Part shown: positions 54,462-62,184 of the stretch, piece after piece | Numbering within the stretch: position 1 is the stretch's first letter | Layout: each line of letters opens with the position of its first letter | Assembly: GCF_016429015.1 (NCBI RefSeq) | Contig: NZ_JAELTU010000020.1 | Location: forward strand, 1 to 64,000 | DNA from: Rhizobium sp. ASV20 | GTDB taxonomy: Bacteria > Pseudomonadota > Alphaproteobacteria > Rhizobiales > Rhizobiaceae | Reading direction: 5' to 3' | DNA length: 64,000 bases | The notes under the pieces: model-generated | What the model was told of the DNA's origin: nothing | Databases searched by the model: none | What the model saw: only the letters and a program-made list of their open reading frames with translations | Program-made: the position numbers and the translations under genes

Positions 54462-55649
54462 ATGACCATTGCTTGGTGCTTGATGATCAACGAATTGGAT
54501 ATGCCGACAGTCCTCTTCCTGCAGAAGACGTCATATATCGCCGGGGCTTTGGCCTTGGGATATCTGCGCTTCACCTCGGAAGAGAGCCGCGGCGCCGGCC
54601 TTCTCGCATCGAGCTTCATCGTACTTGCTGTAGGGTCAACCCTTGCAGGATATGCTGAAATCTATCCCGCCCTCTACGGCCCCCTGAGCCTGATTAACAT
54701 CGCGCTTGCCGTCCTTGGATACTGCCAGCTCGGCTTAGCGTTCATTATGATCAGCAACCCAGACCGAAAAATCAACGCGAGCGTCGCCTTCGTCCCCGCG
54801 GCAATGACACTCGCGGCAGGGCTGATCACTACCTTTCACTTGAATAATACTTATCGGGCGAGCACGTTTACGTTTCTTGGCTGTCTAACCCACGCGGCGA
54901 CCGCACTTATTGTCTTGCTGGATGCGGCTCGCGAGCCACTGCCTGTTCGCAAGCTGGTAGCCGCTATACTGGGATCGGCCAGTGTTCTCTCGTTGATCCT
55001 GGCTCTGGAGTTCTGGTTCAATTCGTTTCCGCTGCTTAGCGTGACGAGCGGCTTTTTCTTGATGATCCTTTCCAAGTTCGTGCTTGCGATCGCCATCGTG
55101 ATCTTCGTGAATGAGCGCCAGCATGTGAAGATCAAGCATCTGGCCGATCGCGACGCCCTGACTGACCTTTACAATCGCCGCTATTTTAACGCGAACGCAC
55201 CCGCGCGGCCGAGCTATGGTGACGGGGTTCTTTATCTTGACATTGACCACTTCAAACAATTGAACGATCGCTATGGCCATCCCGCAGGCGACGAGGTTCT
55301 CGTAAGAATGGCGAAAGCCGTTCAAGCGAACTTGCCGGCATCGGCATTATTCGCAAGGCAAGGCGGCGAGGAATTTATAGTATTCTTGCCTGCAAAGACT
55401 GGCGACACGCTTCTTCATGCCGAGCGGATCCGCAAAGCCGTCTCTGACCTTCGATTTCCAGATCTTAGTTCCGACCTGATCGTGACCGTCAGCATCGGCA
55501 TCGCACGAGCAACCAATCGAGGGATGAATTTATCTGACTTATGCGCGGAAGCAGACCGCGCTTTATATCTGGCCAAGGCGGCGGGGCGGAATCGGGCCTA
55601 TGAATCCGGCTCCGCGGACGTGACGCAAGTATCGTTACGATCGGCGTGA
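54462..55649 (+). CDS. Membrane-bound diguanylate cyclase (GGDEF)
   Basis: 395 residues. The N-terminal half has seven or so hydrophobic helices (about 15-220), an MHYT/MASE-like integral sensor of unknown ligand. The C-terminal GGDEF domain (about 230-385) starts LADRDALTDLYNRRYF, has DIDHFKQLNDRYGHPAGDEVL, and the active-site signature reads GGEEF (ARQGGEEFIVF), which is active in this family. No clear inhibitory RXXD site was seen. It makes cyclic di-GMP from GTP, probably in response to a membrane or redox cue. Several ATG codons at the start are possible (54462, 54483, 54498). Confidence 0.93.
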   Translation: MTIAWCLMINELDMPTVLFLQKTSYIAGALALGYLRFTSEESRGAGLLASSFIVLAVGSTLAGYAEIYPALYGPLSLINIALAVLGYCQLGLAFIMISNPDRKINASVAFVPAAMTLAAGLITTFHLNNTYRASTFTFLGCLTHAATALIVLLDAAREPLPVRKLVAAILGSASVLSLILALEFWFNSFPLLSVTSGFFLMILSKFVLAIAIVIFVNERQHVKIKHLADRDALTDLYNRRYFNANAPARPSYGDGVLYLDIDHFKQLNDRYGHPAGDEVLVRMAKAVQANLPASALFARQGGEEFIVFLPAKTGDTLLHAERIRKAVSDLRFPDLSSDLIVTVSIGIARATNRGMNLSDLCAEADRALYLAKAAGRNRAYESGSADVTQVSLRSA

Positions 55650-56097
55650 CGATCGGGCAAGGTCACCGCCAATGCTGATGCGATCGTGTCACAATGGCTC
55701 GACCGCAGCGGCCTCGATCCAAATGGGGGGAACCAGCAGGACATTGGCCTGGGGAAAACTCAAGCACTGGCGCGTCGGAAAGGAGGAGCAAGAATCAATA
55801 CGTCCTCAATGCGGACATTTCGGTCCTCGCGAACTGATGAATCGGTGGGGCCTCTGAACACGATTTCCAAACTCGCCGGCCAGCATGATGACCGGCCGGC
55901 CTATGGGAGCGAAGACTTCAGACAGTCCGCCGAGAGCGCCGCATGCTAACAGTAGCACATCCATCAACTGGCCCAGCGCGCATCTCGTACATTGCCCAGG
56001 TCGCGACGTCTCGATGACCATTGGCAAATTTGGCGGGGAGAGGAACAAAAGGAGTGCCAACATCGTTGATTGACTGGGTTAACTAGATGGTGCCGTC
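55650..56097. other. Intergenic stretch, no gene recognised
   Basis: About 450 bases between the GGDEF gene and a BA14K-type gene. An 85-codon minus-strand frame at 55806-56063 has a hydrophobic start but no family features and no good ribosome site. No promoter or terminator is obvious, although the BA14K promoter should lie near the right end. Confidence 0.45.
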
Positions 56098-56409
56098 GTG
56101 TTCCACATTTCAAAACTCATATCAGCCGCGGCCTTCGGCAGCATTATTCTCGGCTCGTCACTCGCCCCGGCCAATGCACTGCAGCTACAGGAAGGCGCGA
56201 TCGCAGGCAGTCCCGACGACAGGCGCGGGGTTTCGGCGTATACCGACGACGGACGCGGCCCGGCCACGCAAGAGGCATCTATCCTATCCCCGAACGAAGT
56301 CCGGCACTTCAAGTGGTGCGCAGCGCGCTACCGCCTTCGCTACAATCCTGTAAGCGATACTTTTTATTCCAGGGACGGTGTGAGCTCCCGGTGCGTTTCG
56401 CCGCAATAA
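56098..56409 (+). CDS. BA14K-family lectin-like secreted protein
   Basis: 103 residues from a GTG. A signal peptide (MFHISKLISAAAFGSIILGS ending PANA) is followed by a short linker and the BA14K module: VRHFKWCAARYRLRYNPVSD and TFYSRDGVSSRCVS, matching the H.WC..RYRSY.P..N.F....G.R..C pattern, with two Cys likely to form a disulfide. Such proteins are typical of Brucella and rhizobia, are small and periplasmic or surface-bound, and often immunogenic; the function is not settled. The ribosome site is weak. Confidence 0.8.
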   Translation: MFHISKLISAAAFGSIILGSSLAPANALQLQEGAIAGSPDDRRGVSAYTDDGRGPATQEASILSPNEVRHFKWCAARYRLRYNPVSDTFYSRDGVSSRCVSPQ

Positions 56410-56529
56410 CCTTCGCCTTAGTCCCACACGATAGGAATGACAGTTCCTTATCCGCTCGAGAAATCCTCCGCGAATAAGCTTCTAAACGGTGTCGGACGTT
56501 TCTAAGATGGCGCGAAAGAGGCTGCGAGA

Positions 56530-56870
56530 TGTCATCCGATAGGATCCGGGCGATTGCGTCTGGCCGAAAGTGATTTGGGAATGTCGGCGGCCACGCTGAT
56601 CGTCGTACCATCTTTCACAATCATGTCCCGGTTGCACTGCACAAAGATGGGCGCCAATGCGTGACGATCACAACCGTCGTTCCCGAGGATTTGGCGCGCG
56701 GGAATGCCTTTCTTGAAGGCAGCTTCGCCGTCAAAATCCAGATTGACGTTGGGGCCGTCGAGAATGAGTGCGCGGGGCTTGCGAATGAATGTACGGGCAA
56801 GGCCAACCCGTTGCCTTGTTCCACCCCGCAATCGTCGCGGCGCTTGTGGCCTTCGCATTCGCGGTGGACT
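56530..56870 (-). pseudogene. ABC ATPase remnant, type I secretion (PrtD-like) C-terminal part
   Basis: On the minus strand the signature RGGTRQRVGLARTF and the Walker B derivative ALILDGPNVNLDFDGEAA (normally LDEPNSNLD) are visible. A frameshift near 56700 follows (SSGTTVVIVTHWRPSL in the next frame carries the H-loop), and then NRDMIVKDGTTIS. The Glu of Walker B is changed to Gly, so the ATPase would be dead even without the frameshift. It looks like the end of a PrtD/HlyB-type exporter gene; the membrane part and Walker A are gone. Confidence 0.7.
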
Positions 56871-56936
56871 TGGAAATCTTTCTAAACATCTAATATCTAA
56901 AAATTATTTTCTTCGAACTTCCATCGTAGGAGAGAT

Positions 56937-56987
56937 ATGAAATCCATGAGCCCAAGTTGTTTCGCCCATTCGATGAAAGTCCCATAG
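56937..56987 (+). other. Short translated-looking leader ORF (16 codons)
   Basis: ATG 56937 follows a strong ribosome site (TAGGAGAG) after an AT-rich stretch and is followed by 15 codons and TAG. It lies 120 bases before the gene at 57108. A leader peptide is possible, but the product has no recognisable sense and no attenuator hairpin was found. Confidence 0.25.
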
Positions 56988-57107
56988 CGCGCTAATTCAC
57001 AATGCGCGACGGCTCGGGGCTCGCCTGGCTTTTTTTGTGTTTCGACTGCCATGGAACTTTTCGCTGCCGGATCGATTGGGTCATCGGAACCATGAGGAGA
57101 TTGATCA

Positions 57108-57323
57108 ATGGAAACACAACGTCCCTTCGAGCGCCGGCGACTTCTGCGGGGACCCGCCTATTCTCTGGCGGAGTTCAGGAAAAAATACAGATTGGACGAG
57201 CGGATGGCGGAAGATCTCTTTGTCCGGTTCGGCCCATCCTCCATCGAGCTTGATCTGCTCATGGCCGCCAAACAACGCTCCCCGTCCTTTCACGATCTGA
57301 CGAAAGAGATGAAGGTTCGATGA
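57108..57323 (+). CDS. Hypothetical small soluble protein
   Basis: 71 residues, highly charged, with no signal or membrane helix. The middle reads YSLAEFRKKYRLDERMAEDL and FGPSSIELDLLMAAK, which suggests two helices and a DNA- or protein-binding role, but no family was recognised. The ribosome site is weak to moderate (GAGG some bases before the ATG). Codon use is ordinary. It is unlikely to be spurious given its protein-like composition. Confidence 0.6.
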   Translation: METQRPFERRRLLRGPAYSLAEFRKKYRLDERMAEDLFVRFGPSSIELDLLMAAKQRSPSFHDLTKEMKVR

Positions 57324-57528
57324 GCTGGCATCTTCCGGGCCTCCTTCGCATACGGCGGAAAAGCCGATCCTGGGCCGGCTAAGATGAACTCACATTAGAC
57401 CGATATGGCGGCCACACCCGGGATCTCAAGCGGCAAAATTGGCGCCGCTCGAGGAGAACTGAGGTGGCCGCCATGCTGGCGCCGAATTTGTCTGCTGTTA
57501 CCTTGCGCCATTCTCGGAAGGGCGCATC

Positions 57529-58056
57529 ATGGATTTCCTCAATCGACATATTGATCGACCGCTGCTTCTCCTCGGAGAGAGGGCCATGTGGCTTTGGCAT
57601 GGGCAGACGGGGCACTCTCCCCGCACGCTCGCGCCGTTATGGCATATCTCCGTCATTCTGGCATTGACGGCCGTCGCCGGGCTTTTTCTCGCCGGGCCTG
57701 TCTATTATTTCGCTTTAGGCACCCTGATGCTGCTCGCAGTTCCCTCTGCTCGTGTGCTAGTCTCCAAGGAAGCAAGACGGAATTACGATGTGAGATGCTA
57801 TCGTGGCTTGGCCGCAATGGCGGCGCGCAAGCGTGACGCCGAATGGGCGATACGCTTGACCGTCTTGTTCACGTCGGCCGCTCTTCCATTCTGCATCCAC
57901 GTGGATGATCAAACAGCGAGATTTTTTCTCTTCGGTGCCAGCCTTTGGTTCGTACTGACCGCGCCGGTGAAATTATATCTGGACGCCGCCGAACCGCCGC
58001 CGCCCGATAGCGGCAGTGAGATGACGCAGGCACGGAGAGCAATGTTCTCCGCATAA
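57529..58056 (+). CDS. Hypothetical membrane protein, four-helix
   Basis: 175 residues. Hydrophobic segments at about 41-60 ([20 protein letters not shown]), 62-78, 108-125 and 130-145; cytoplasmic stretches are basic ([18 protein letters not shown]). The product has the look of a small inner-membrane protein of unknown function. It begins with [20 protein letters not shown], and a modest GGAAGGG precedes the ATG. It precedes two small genes on the same strand and may share their transcript. Confidence 0.65.
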   Translation: MDFLNRHIDRPLLLLGERAMWLWHGQTGHSPRTLAPLWHISVILALTAVAGLFLAGPVYYFALGTLMLLAVPSARVLVSKEARRNYDVRCYRGLAAMAARKRDAEWAIRLTVLFTSAALPFCIHVDDQTARFFLFGASLWFVLTAPVKLYLDAAEPPPPDSGSEMTQARRAMFSA

Positions 58057-58129
58057 CCAGCCACCGACGGGAACAAAGCCCTGCCCGCTCCGTTATTCCT
58101 GCAGCAATAGCAAATGGATGGAGAGAAAG

Positions 58130-58291
58130 ATGCTTTACTATGCCCTTGTGTTCCTGGTCGTTGCCCTGATCGCGGGTGCCCTTGGTTTTGGCGGTATTGC
58201 AGGTGTGTCGGCATCGATTGCCCAGGTTCTGTTCTTTATCTTTCTAATCTTCTTCGTGGTGTCTCTGATCATGAATGTCATGAGGCGATAA
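58130..58291 (+). CDS. DUF1328-family small membrane protein (YtjA-like)
   Basis: 53 residues with two hydrophobic helices: [20 protein letters not shown], then [20 protein letters not shown] and an LIMNVMRR end. This is the typical DUF1328 length and pattern (W/L-Y-A, GFGGIAG, basic C-terminus). The family is widespread in proteobacteria, membrane-bound and often stress-induced; the function is unknown. GGAGAGAAAG serves as ribosome site. Confidence 0.9.
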   Translation: MLYYALVFLVVALIAGALGFGGIAGVSASIAQVLFFIFLIFFVVSLIMNVMRR

Positions 58292-58426
58292 ATGGCAACC
58301 ACTCTCGCGGATCCCGCCGGCCCGTCGGCCCGACTGACGCAATGACGTAGGCCTGCCCTGTCAGCCACCTCTCGGCGGCCGGGCAGGCCTTCATGTGGCC
58401 GGCTCCTGCCCCAGGAGAAAGCGACA

Positions 58427-58576
58427 ATGATACGTAAACTGAAGTCAGGCGAATATCGCCTTTATTCCCGCAAGCCCGACCCAAAGACAAACAAGCGCAG
58501 AAATCTCGGAACGTTCAAATCGCGCGAGGCGGCGGAAAAGCATGAGCGCGAGGTTCAGTATTTCAAGCATCACTAG
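58427..58576 (+). CDS. Small basic protein, integrase-arm-like fold
   Basis: 49 residues: MIRKLKSGEYRLYSRK, then a turn with KTNKRRNLGTFKSREAAE and a KHEREVQYFKHH helix. Three short beta strands followed by an amphipathic helix resemble the arm-type DNA-binding domain at the N-terminus of phage integrases. Similar 49-50-residue proteins are recalled from other rhizobia, so it is probably a real gene. AGGAGA lies 9 bases before the ATG. The function is unknown; DNA or RNA binding is an inference. Confidence 0.75.
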   Translation: MIRKLKSGEYRLYSRKPDPKTNKRRNLGTFKSREAAEKHEREVQYFKHH

Positions 58577-58643
58577 CACGCCGGTCGCCAATGCCGACCT
58601 GTGGCGATGTTCGCCACAATCCCCGTGCCGATCTTATGCAAGT

Positions 58644-58663
58644 GGCGCCGTATTTGCGGCGCC
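58644..58663. other. Intergenic inverted repeat
   Basis: GGCGCCG-TATTTG-CGGCGCC, a perfect 7-base stem with a 6-base loop, lies between the converging small gene and bacteriophytochrome gene. It is not followed by a T-run on either strand. It could be a bidirectional transcription-ending hairpin or a protein site; the role is unclear. Confidence 0.45.
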
Positions 58664-58739
58664 TATCTGCTTAACGTCTGCGGGTCCGCGCGCATTGAGA
58701 TTTCTGTGCGCCCATCCGGTTTGGCTTGATCCCTTGAGG

Positions 58740-60896
58740 CTAACCGTCCAATCCCTCTTTGTGAGGGATAAACTGGATCGGCACGGTGACGGTGGTCTTC
58801 AGCCCCGGATTGTTGTCGGTTTCTTCCATGTCGCCACCGAGGCCGCCGATAATCGCGTTCAGCATCTTGCTTCCAAATCCCGACGTCAAACGCGTCTTGC
58901 CGCCGCCACTGTCAGCGACGATCAGGCGGACCGTGTTGAGGTGATGGTCAAGAACAGCGCTTGTCGGACCCGGAGCGCCGCCATAGGCATATTTGTTCGC
59001 GTTTGTGATCAGTTCGGAAAAAACCAGGCCGAGATTGATCGCACGGTCGGCATCCATCAGCACGGGAGCGAAATCGTCCCTGTGATGGCTGCGCCATTCC
59101 TCTCCCATCGAGAGAAAGAGCTCGTGGGACAGTTCGCTCAGGTAGCGGGCGAGATCGACGGTTCCGACGTAATTGTCCGAGTAGAGGCGCCTGTGAACCA
59201 GCGCGACAGCCGCAATGCGTGCACGCGCATCCGACAGGTGCTGAACGATCGATGCGTCCTGCGTTTCCCGCATCTGCATCTTGAGAAAGGTCGAAACCAG
59301 TTGCAGGCTGTTTTGGACGCGATGGTTGATCTCGCGCATCAGAAAGTCCTTCTGGTCGAGCAACTCATCTTTCTGCGCGAGCGTCTTTTCCAGTTCTCGA
59401 TTGAGCCGCGCGATGCGCTGGCGCTGGTCGCTTTCATAAATAGCGCGTCCGACCCTGTTCATGGCATCGATCTTGTTGTTGTTCCAGATCGTTGCGATGC
59501 CGCGAACCTCTTCCGACCAGGCTTCGAATGAGGCACGCGGCGTCAGCGGCGTTGTCTCAGTCGAGGCTGCGTCCTTGTGCGGATTACCCGCCCATTCCAC
59601 AATCTGCACCTGTTCGGCCCGCAACCACACGAGAAACAGATCTTCCTCAAGCGGAAGCTTAAGTACCGCCAGGCCGCTTGCAACCGCGATCAGATGGGGC
59701 GGCAATTCGGGCAATCGGCCGAATTGATGCGAATGATACATCCCGTCCCTCATTTTCGACAGGACAAGCCCGATGAGGAAGCGCAGGTCGTGGAGGTCGG
59801 GAACCGAGCCTGACTGGGCAATAAGCGCCTCCCCGCTTACGGCCGCAAAACCGTCAGCCAGCATCATCTGCCGCAAATTCGGTGCAGCACCCGTCAGCAC
59901 CTCCTGCAAGGGAGCGCTTAGACGGAGAGTCTCGATCAAGCGGTCCTCATGCGCTCTGAGCCTTAGACGCTCGCGCGCATTTTCCGCTTCATCCTTCGCT
60001 TTCATTTGCCTGGCAAGACTTCCTGCCAGAGCCATCGCGGCCGATCGTATCGCAAACGGCATCCGCAGCGGCGTGGAATGATGGCAAGCGATCAGGCCCC
60101 AGAGAATGCCGTCCTTGATGATTGAGACGGATGCGCTCGCAGCCACTCCCATGTTGCGCAGATATTGCAGGTGAATGGGTGAAACACTTCTGAGTGCGAC
60201 ATCGCTAAGATCGATCGTCCGCGGCACACCATCCGCGAAACGAATGGGAGCGGCTTCATAGGTCGATTGAGGAATTGCGCGAACGCGATTGCGCAGATAG
60301 AGCGAACGCGCCTGCTTCGGGATGTCGCTTGCGGGAAAGTGATGATGCAGGAAAGGTGGAAAGGCCGCATTGCGATCTTCGGCAATGACGACGCCGGAGG
60401 CATCCTCGGTAAACTGATAGATCATCACCCGATCGAAGCCTGTGAGCTTGCGGAAGGCTACCGCCGCCGTTTGGAACAGGCTTGCCATATCGGGCGAGGC
60501 TTCGAATAGTTGGGCGATTGCGTCGAGATTGGACAGCGACTGTTCCGGGGTCAGCTGCGAAACTGGTGCGGGCTCAAGCTCGACCAGGATCAAATCCTCG
60601 GTGATATGACCGAGGATATCATGAACCTTGCCGGCTATCTCCTGCTTTCCCAGAATGATGTCACTCGCACGCGGCGCTTGTTGCGCCCTTTCGAGCACGT
60701 CAAGCGCCAGCAGCTCGCAAATGGAACGCTTCATCCAGTCGTCGCCGAAAAAGGCTTCGATCGCCCCGGCCCCGCCGATGATTGTGCCGGTCTCCCTTTC
60801 GGCGACGAAAAGAAGCCCATGCGGCTGGATCGACCCGGGAATATGGATCGGCTCGCGATCGCACGCAGTCTGATCGACGGACATGTCATCGGACAT
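58740..60896 (-). CDS. bphP: Bacteriophytochrome histidine kinase
   Basis: 718 residues from ATG 60896. The photosensory core is PAS-GAF-PHY: biliverdin-binding Cys C12 in TACDREPIHIPGSIQPHG, PASDIPKQARSLYLRN in the GAF domain, and SPIHLQYLRNMGVAAS with LWGLIACHHSTPLR around the chromophore. The output (about 500-718) is an HWE/HisKA_2-type kinase with the His in FLMREINHRVQNSLQLVS and an ATPase tail including ELITNANKYAYGG. It senses red/far-red light and would phosphorylate a separate regulator, not present here. It overlaps the heme-oxygenase gene by 11 bases. Confidence 0.95.
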   Translation of the reverse strand: MSDDMSVDQTACDREPIHIPGSIQPHGLLFVAERETGTIIGGAGAIEAFFGDDWMKRSICELLALDVLERAQQAPRASDIILGKQEIAGKVHDILGHITEDLILVELEPAPVSQLTPEQSLSNLDAIAQLFEASPDMASLFQTAAVAFRKLTGFDRVMIYQFTEDASGVVIAEDRNAAFPPFLHHHFPASDIPKQARSLYLRNRVRAIPQSTYEAAPIRFADGVPRTIDLSDVALRSVSPIHLQYLRNMGVAASASVSIIKDGILWGLIACHHSTPLRMPFAIRSAAMALAGSLARQMKAKDEAENARERLRLRAHEDRLIETLRLSAPLQEVLTGAAPNLRQMMLADGFAAVSGEALIAQSGSVPDLHDLRFLIGLVLSKMRDGMYHSHQFGRLPELPPHLIAVASGLAVLKLPLEEDLFLVWLRAEQVQIVEWAGNPHKDAASTETTPLTPRASFEAWSEEVRGIATIWNNNKIDAMNRVGRAIYESDQRQRIARLNRELEKTLAQKDELLDQKDFLMREINHRVQNSLQLVSTFLKMQMRETQDASIVQHLSDARARIAAVALVHRRLYSDNYVGTVDLARYLSELSHELFLSMGEEWRSHHRDDFAPVLMDADRAINLGLVFSELITNANKYAYGGAPGPTSAVLDHHLNTVRLIVADSGGGKTRLTSGFGSKMLNAIIGGLGGDMEETDNNPGLKTTVTVPIQFIPHKEGLDG

Positions 60897-61464
60897 TGTC
60901 AAATACTTTCCGATAATTAGTTTCGAAAACGCCAAAAGCTGCAATCGCCGCTCGTTCGCAGCTATCCTCGTTGTCGATCGGTGTTGTCTCGATGAGACAA
61001 AGCGTCTCCCGCCACGATGACAGATTGGCGACCTGCTGAGCAAGATGGCGCGCGCCGAAGGTGGCAGACATGCCGAGCTTGATCGCGCGCTTGAAGAGAA
61101 TGCTTGCCCCCAGACCGGAGCCTTCCAGCACGTAGAGGATGCCGATCAGGGCGCCCCTGTCGATCACCATTCCGGTCGCTTCGCCCCCCGTCGGGTCGTT
61201 GTCTCCGACATCGCTGAGATCCTCCCGGAGCTGCGGCACAATACAGATCCGGTTCCAATTCGGCACCAGCGCATCAATCTGGCTGGCTGACAGCATGGCT
61301 TCCAAGTGCGATCGACTGGCAAGCGTCGCCGCCAGATAGTCTCTGTAGGAGGAAACTGACGCGAACATGGCAAATTCATCGCTCAACGCGTCGAGCCGAC
61401 GATGATGTGGCTCTGTTGCCGATTTCAAGCGCCAGCGGCGGCCTGGCGAGACCCGTTGCAGCAT
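60886..61464 (-). CDS. bphO: Heme oxygenase for bacteriophytochrome chromophore
   Basis: 192 residues. The proximal heme His lies in TEPHHRRLD near the N-terminus, followed by helical stretches and the GALIGILYVLEGSGLGASIL distal-helix Gly motif, which fit BphO-type heme oxygenases. It cleaves heme to biliverdin IX-alpha, the chromophore for the phytochrome encoded next. Its stop overlaps the bphP start, so the two are translated from one mRNA and the chromophore supply is tied to the apoprotein. The first ATG is at the far end of the frame; a short basic N-terminal extension is plausible. Confidence 0.92.
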   Translation of the reverse strand: MLQRVSPGRRWRLKSATEPHHRRLDALSDEFAMFASVSSYRDYLAATLASRSHLEAMLSASQIDALVPNWNRICIVPQLREDLSDVGDNDPTGGEATGMVIDRGALIGILYVLEGSGLGASILFKRAIKLGMSATFGARHLAQQVANLSSWRETLCLIETTPIDNEDSCERAAIAAFGVFETNYRKVFDNVR

Positions 61465-61742
61465 CTAAAGAACAAACCCCTTTTTCGAGCGTTGCGTTTG
61501 TCGCACAAATTCAGCCTCTTAACTCGATCGGGCCATGATTGGTTCCAACAACGCCAAAGTTCGCATGAGGGACTGCAAGGCATAGCCATCGTCCGAACAG
61601 GGCGATGGTCGGCAATGACGCCCGCAAGGTCGCACGATTGAGGCCCAATCGTTGACGGCAAGATGGCTGGTATCGGTCGGAAGACCCAGAGCCAAACGAG
61701 TCGTCCCGACGACCGCAAGGTGCCGATTGGACAATGCTGCGC

Positions 61743-62021
61743 CTAGGCTCTCTGCACCATCGTCCCGGGTGCTGGCACCTCGTCCATTCTTTGCTGACCG
61801 CCGCTTTTGTCTGTCACAAGCAGCTTTGCCCGGACTTCGCAATTCGTGCCGCTCCACATGCGCATTCCCAACCGGCCAGCTTCGCGGAGCATCCGATCTG
61901 CCTCAAGCCTGGACGCGGGGGCCATCGCCACGATATGCGCGATGGCATCGTCATGGGCAAAGACACCGCTCGTCAGCTCAATGGTTCCACCCCGGCGAAT
62001 GGCGATGTGAATTTGAAACAT
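61743..62021 (-). CDS. Hypothetical small protein
   Basis: 92 residues from ATG 62021, preceded by GGACGAGGG. The product begins MFQIHIAIRRGGTIELTSGV and has a HDDAIAHIVAMAPASRLEAD stretch; no motif, signal or membrane helix is seen. The frame continues upstream to 62561 antisense to the mechanosensitive channel gene, which is not believed. The predicted amino-acid make-up is plausible for a real soluble protein. Confidence 0.5.
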   Translation of the reverse strand: MFQIHIAIRRGGTIELTSGVFAHDDAIAHIVAMAPASRLEADRMLREAGRLGMRMWSGTNCEVRAKLLVTDKSGGQQRMDEVPAPGTMVQRA

Positions 62022-62184
62022 AGGTCCCTCGTCCTTCAATTCTTTGGTTGCAGAACGCACGGGCCATTCAAACGTTGCGCAGCTGCACGAAGAAAATGAA
62101 AACACTCCGGTCGGGATCTCCCCGGCCCTGGCGCTTTTCATCGGCCTGGGGAAGAGCGGGGGCCGGTGGCATTCGGGGATAGGC

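Noticed and set aside
55806..56063. 85-codon minus-strand frame with a hydrophobic start
   Set aside because: It has no convincing ribosome site, family or signal-peptide end; kept only as a note for the intergenic stretch.
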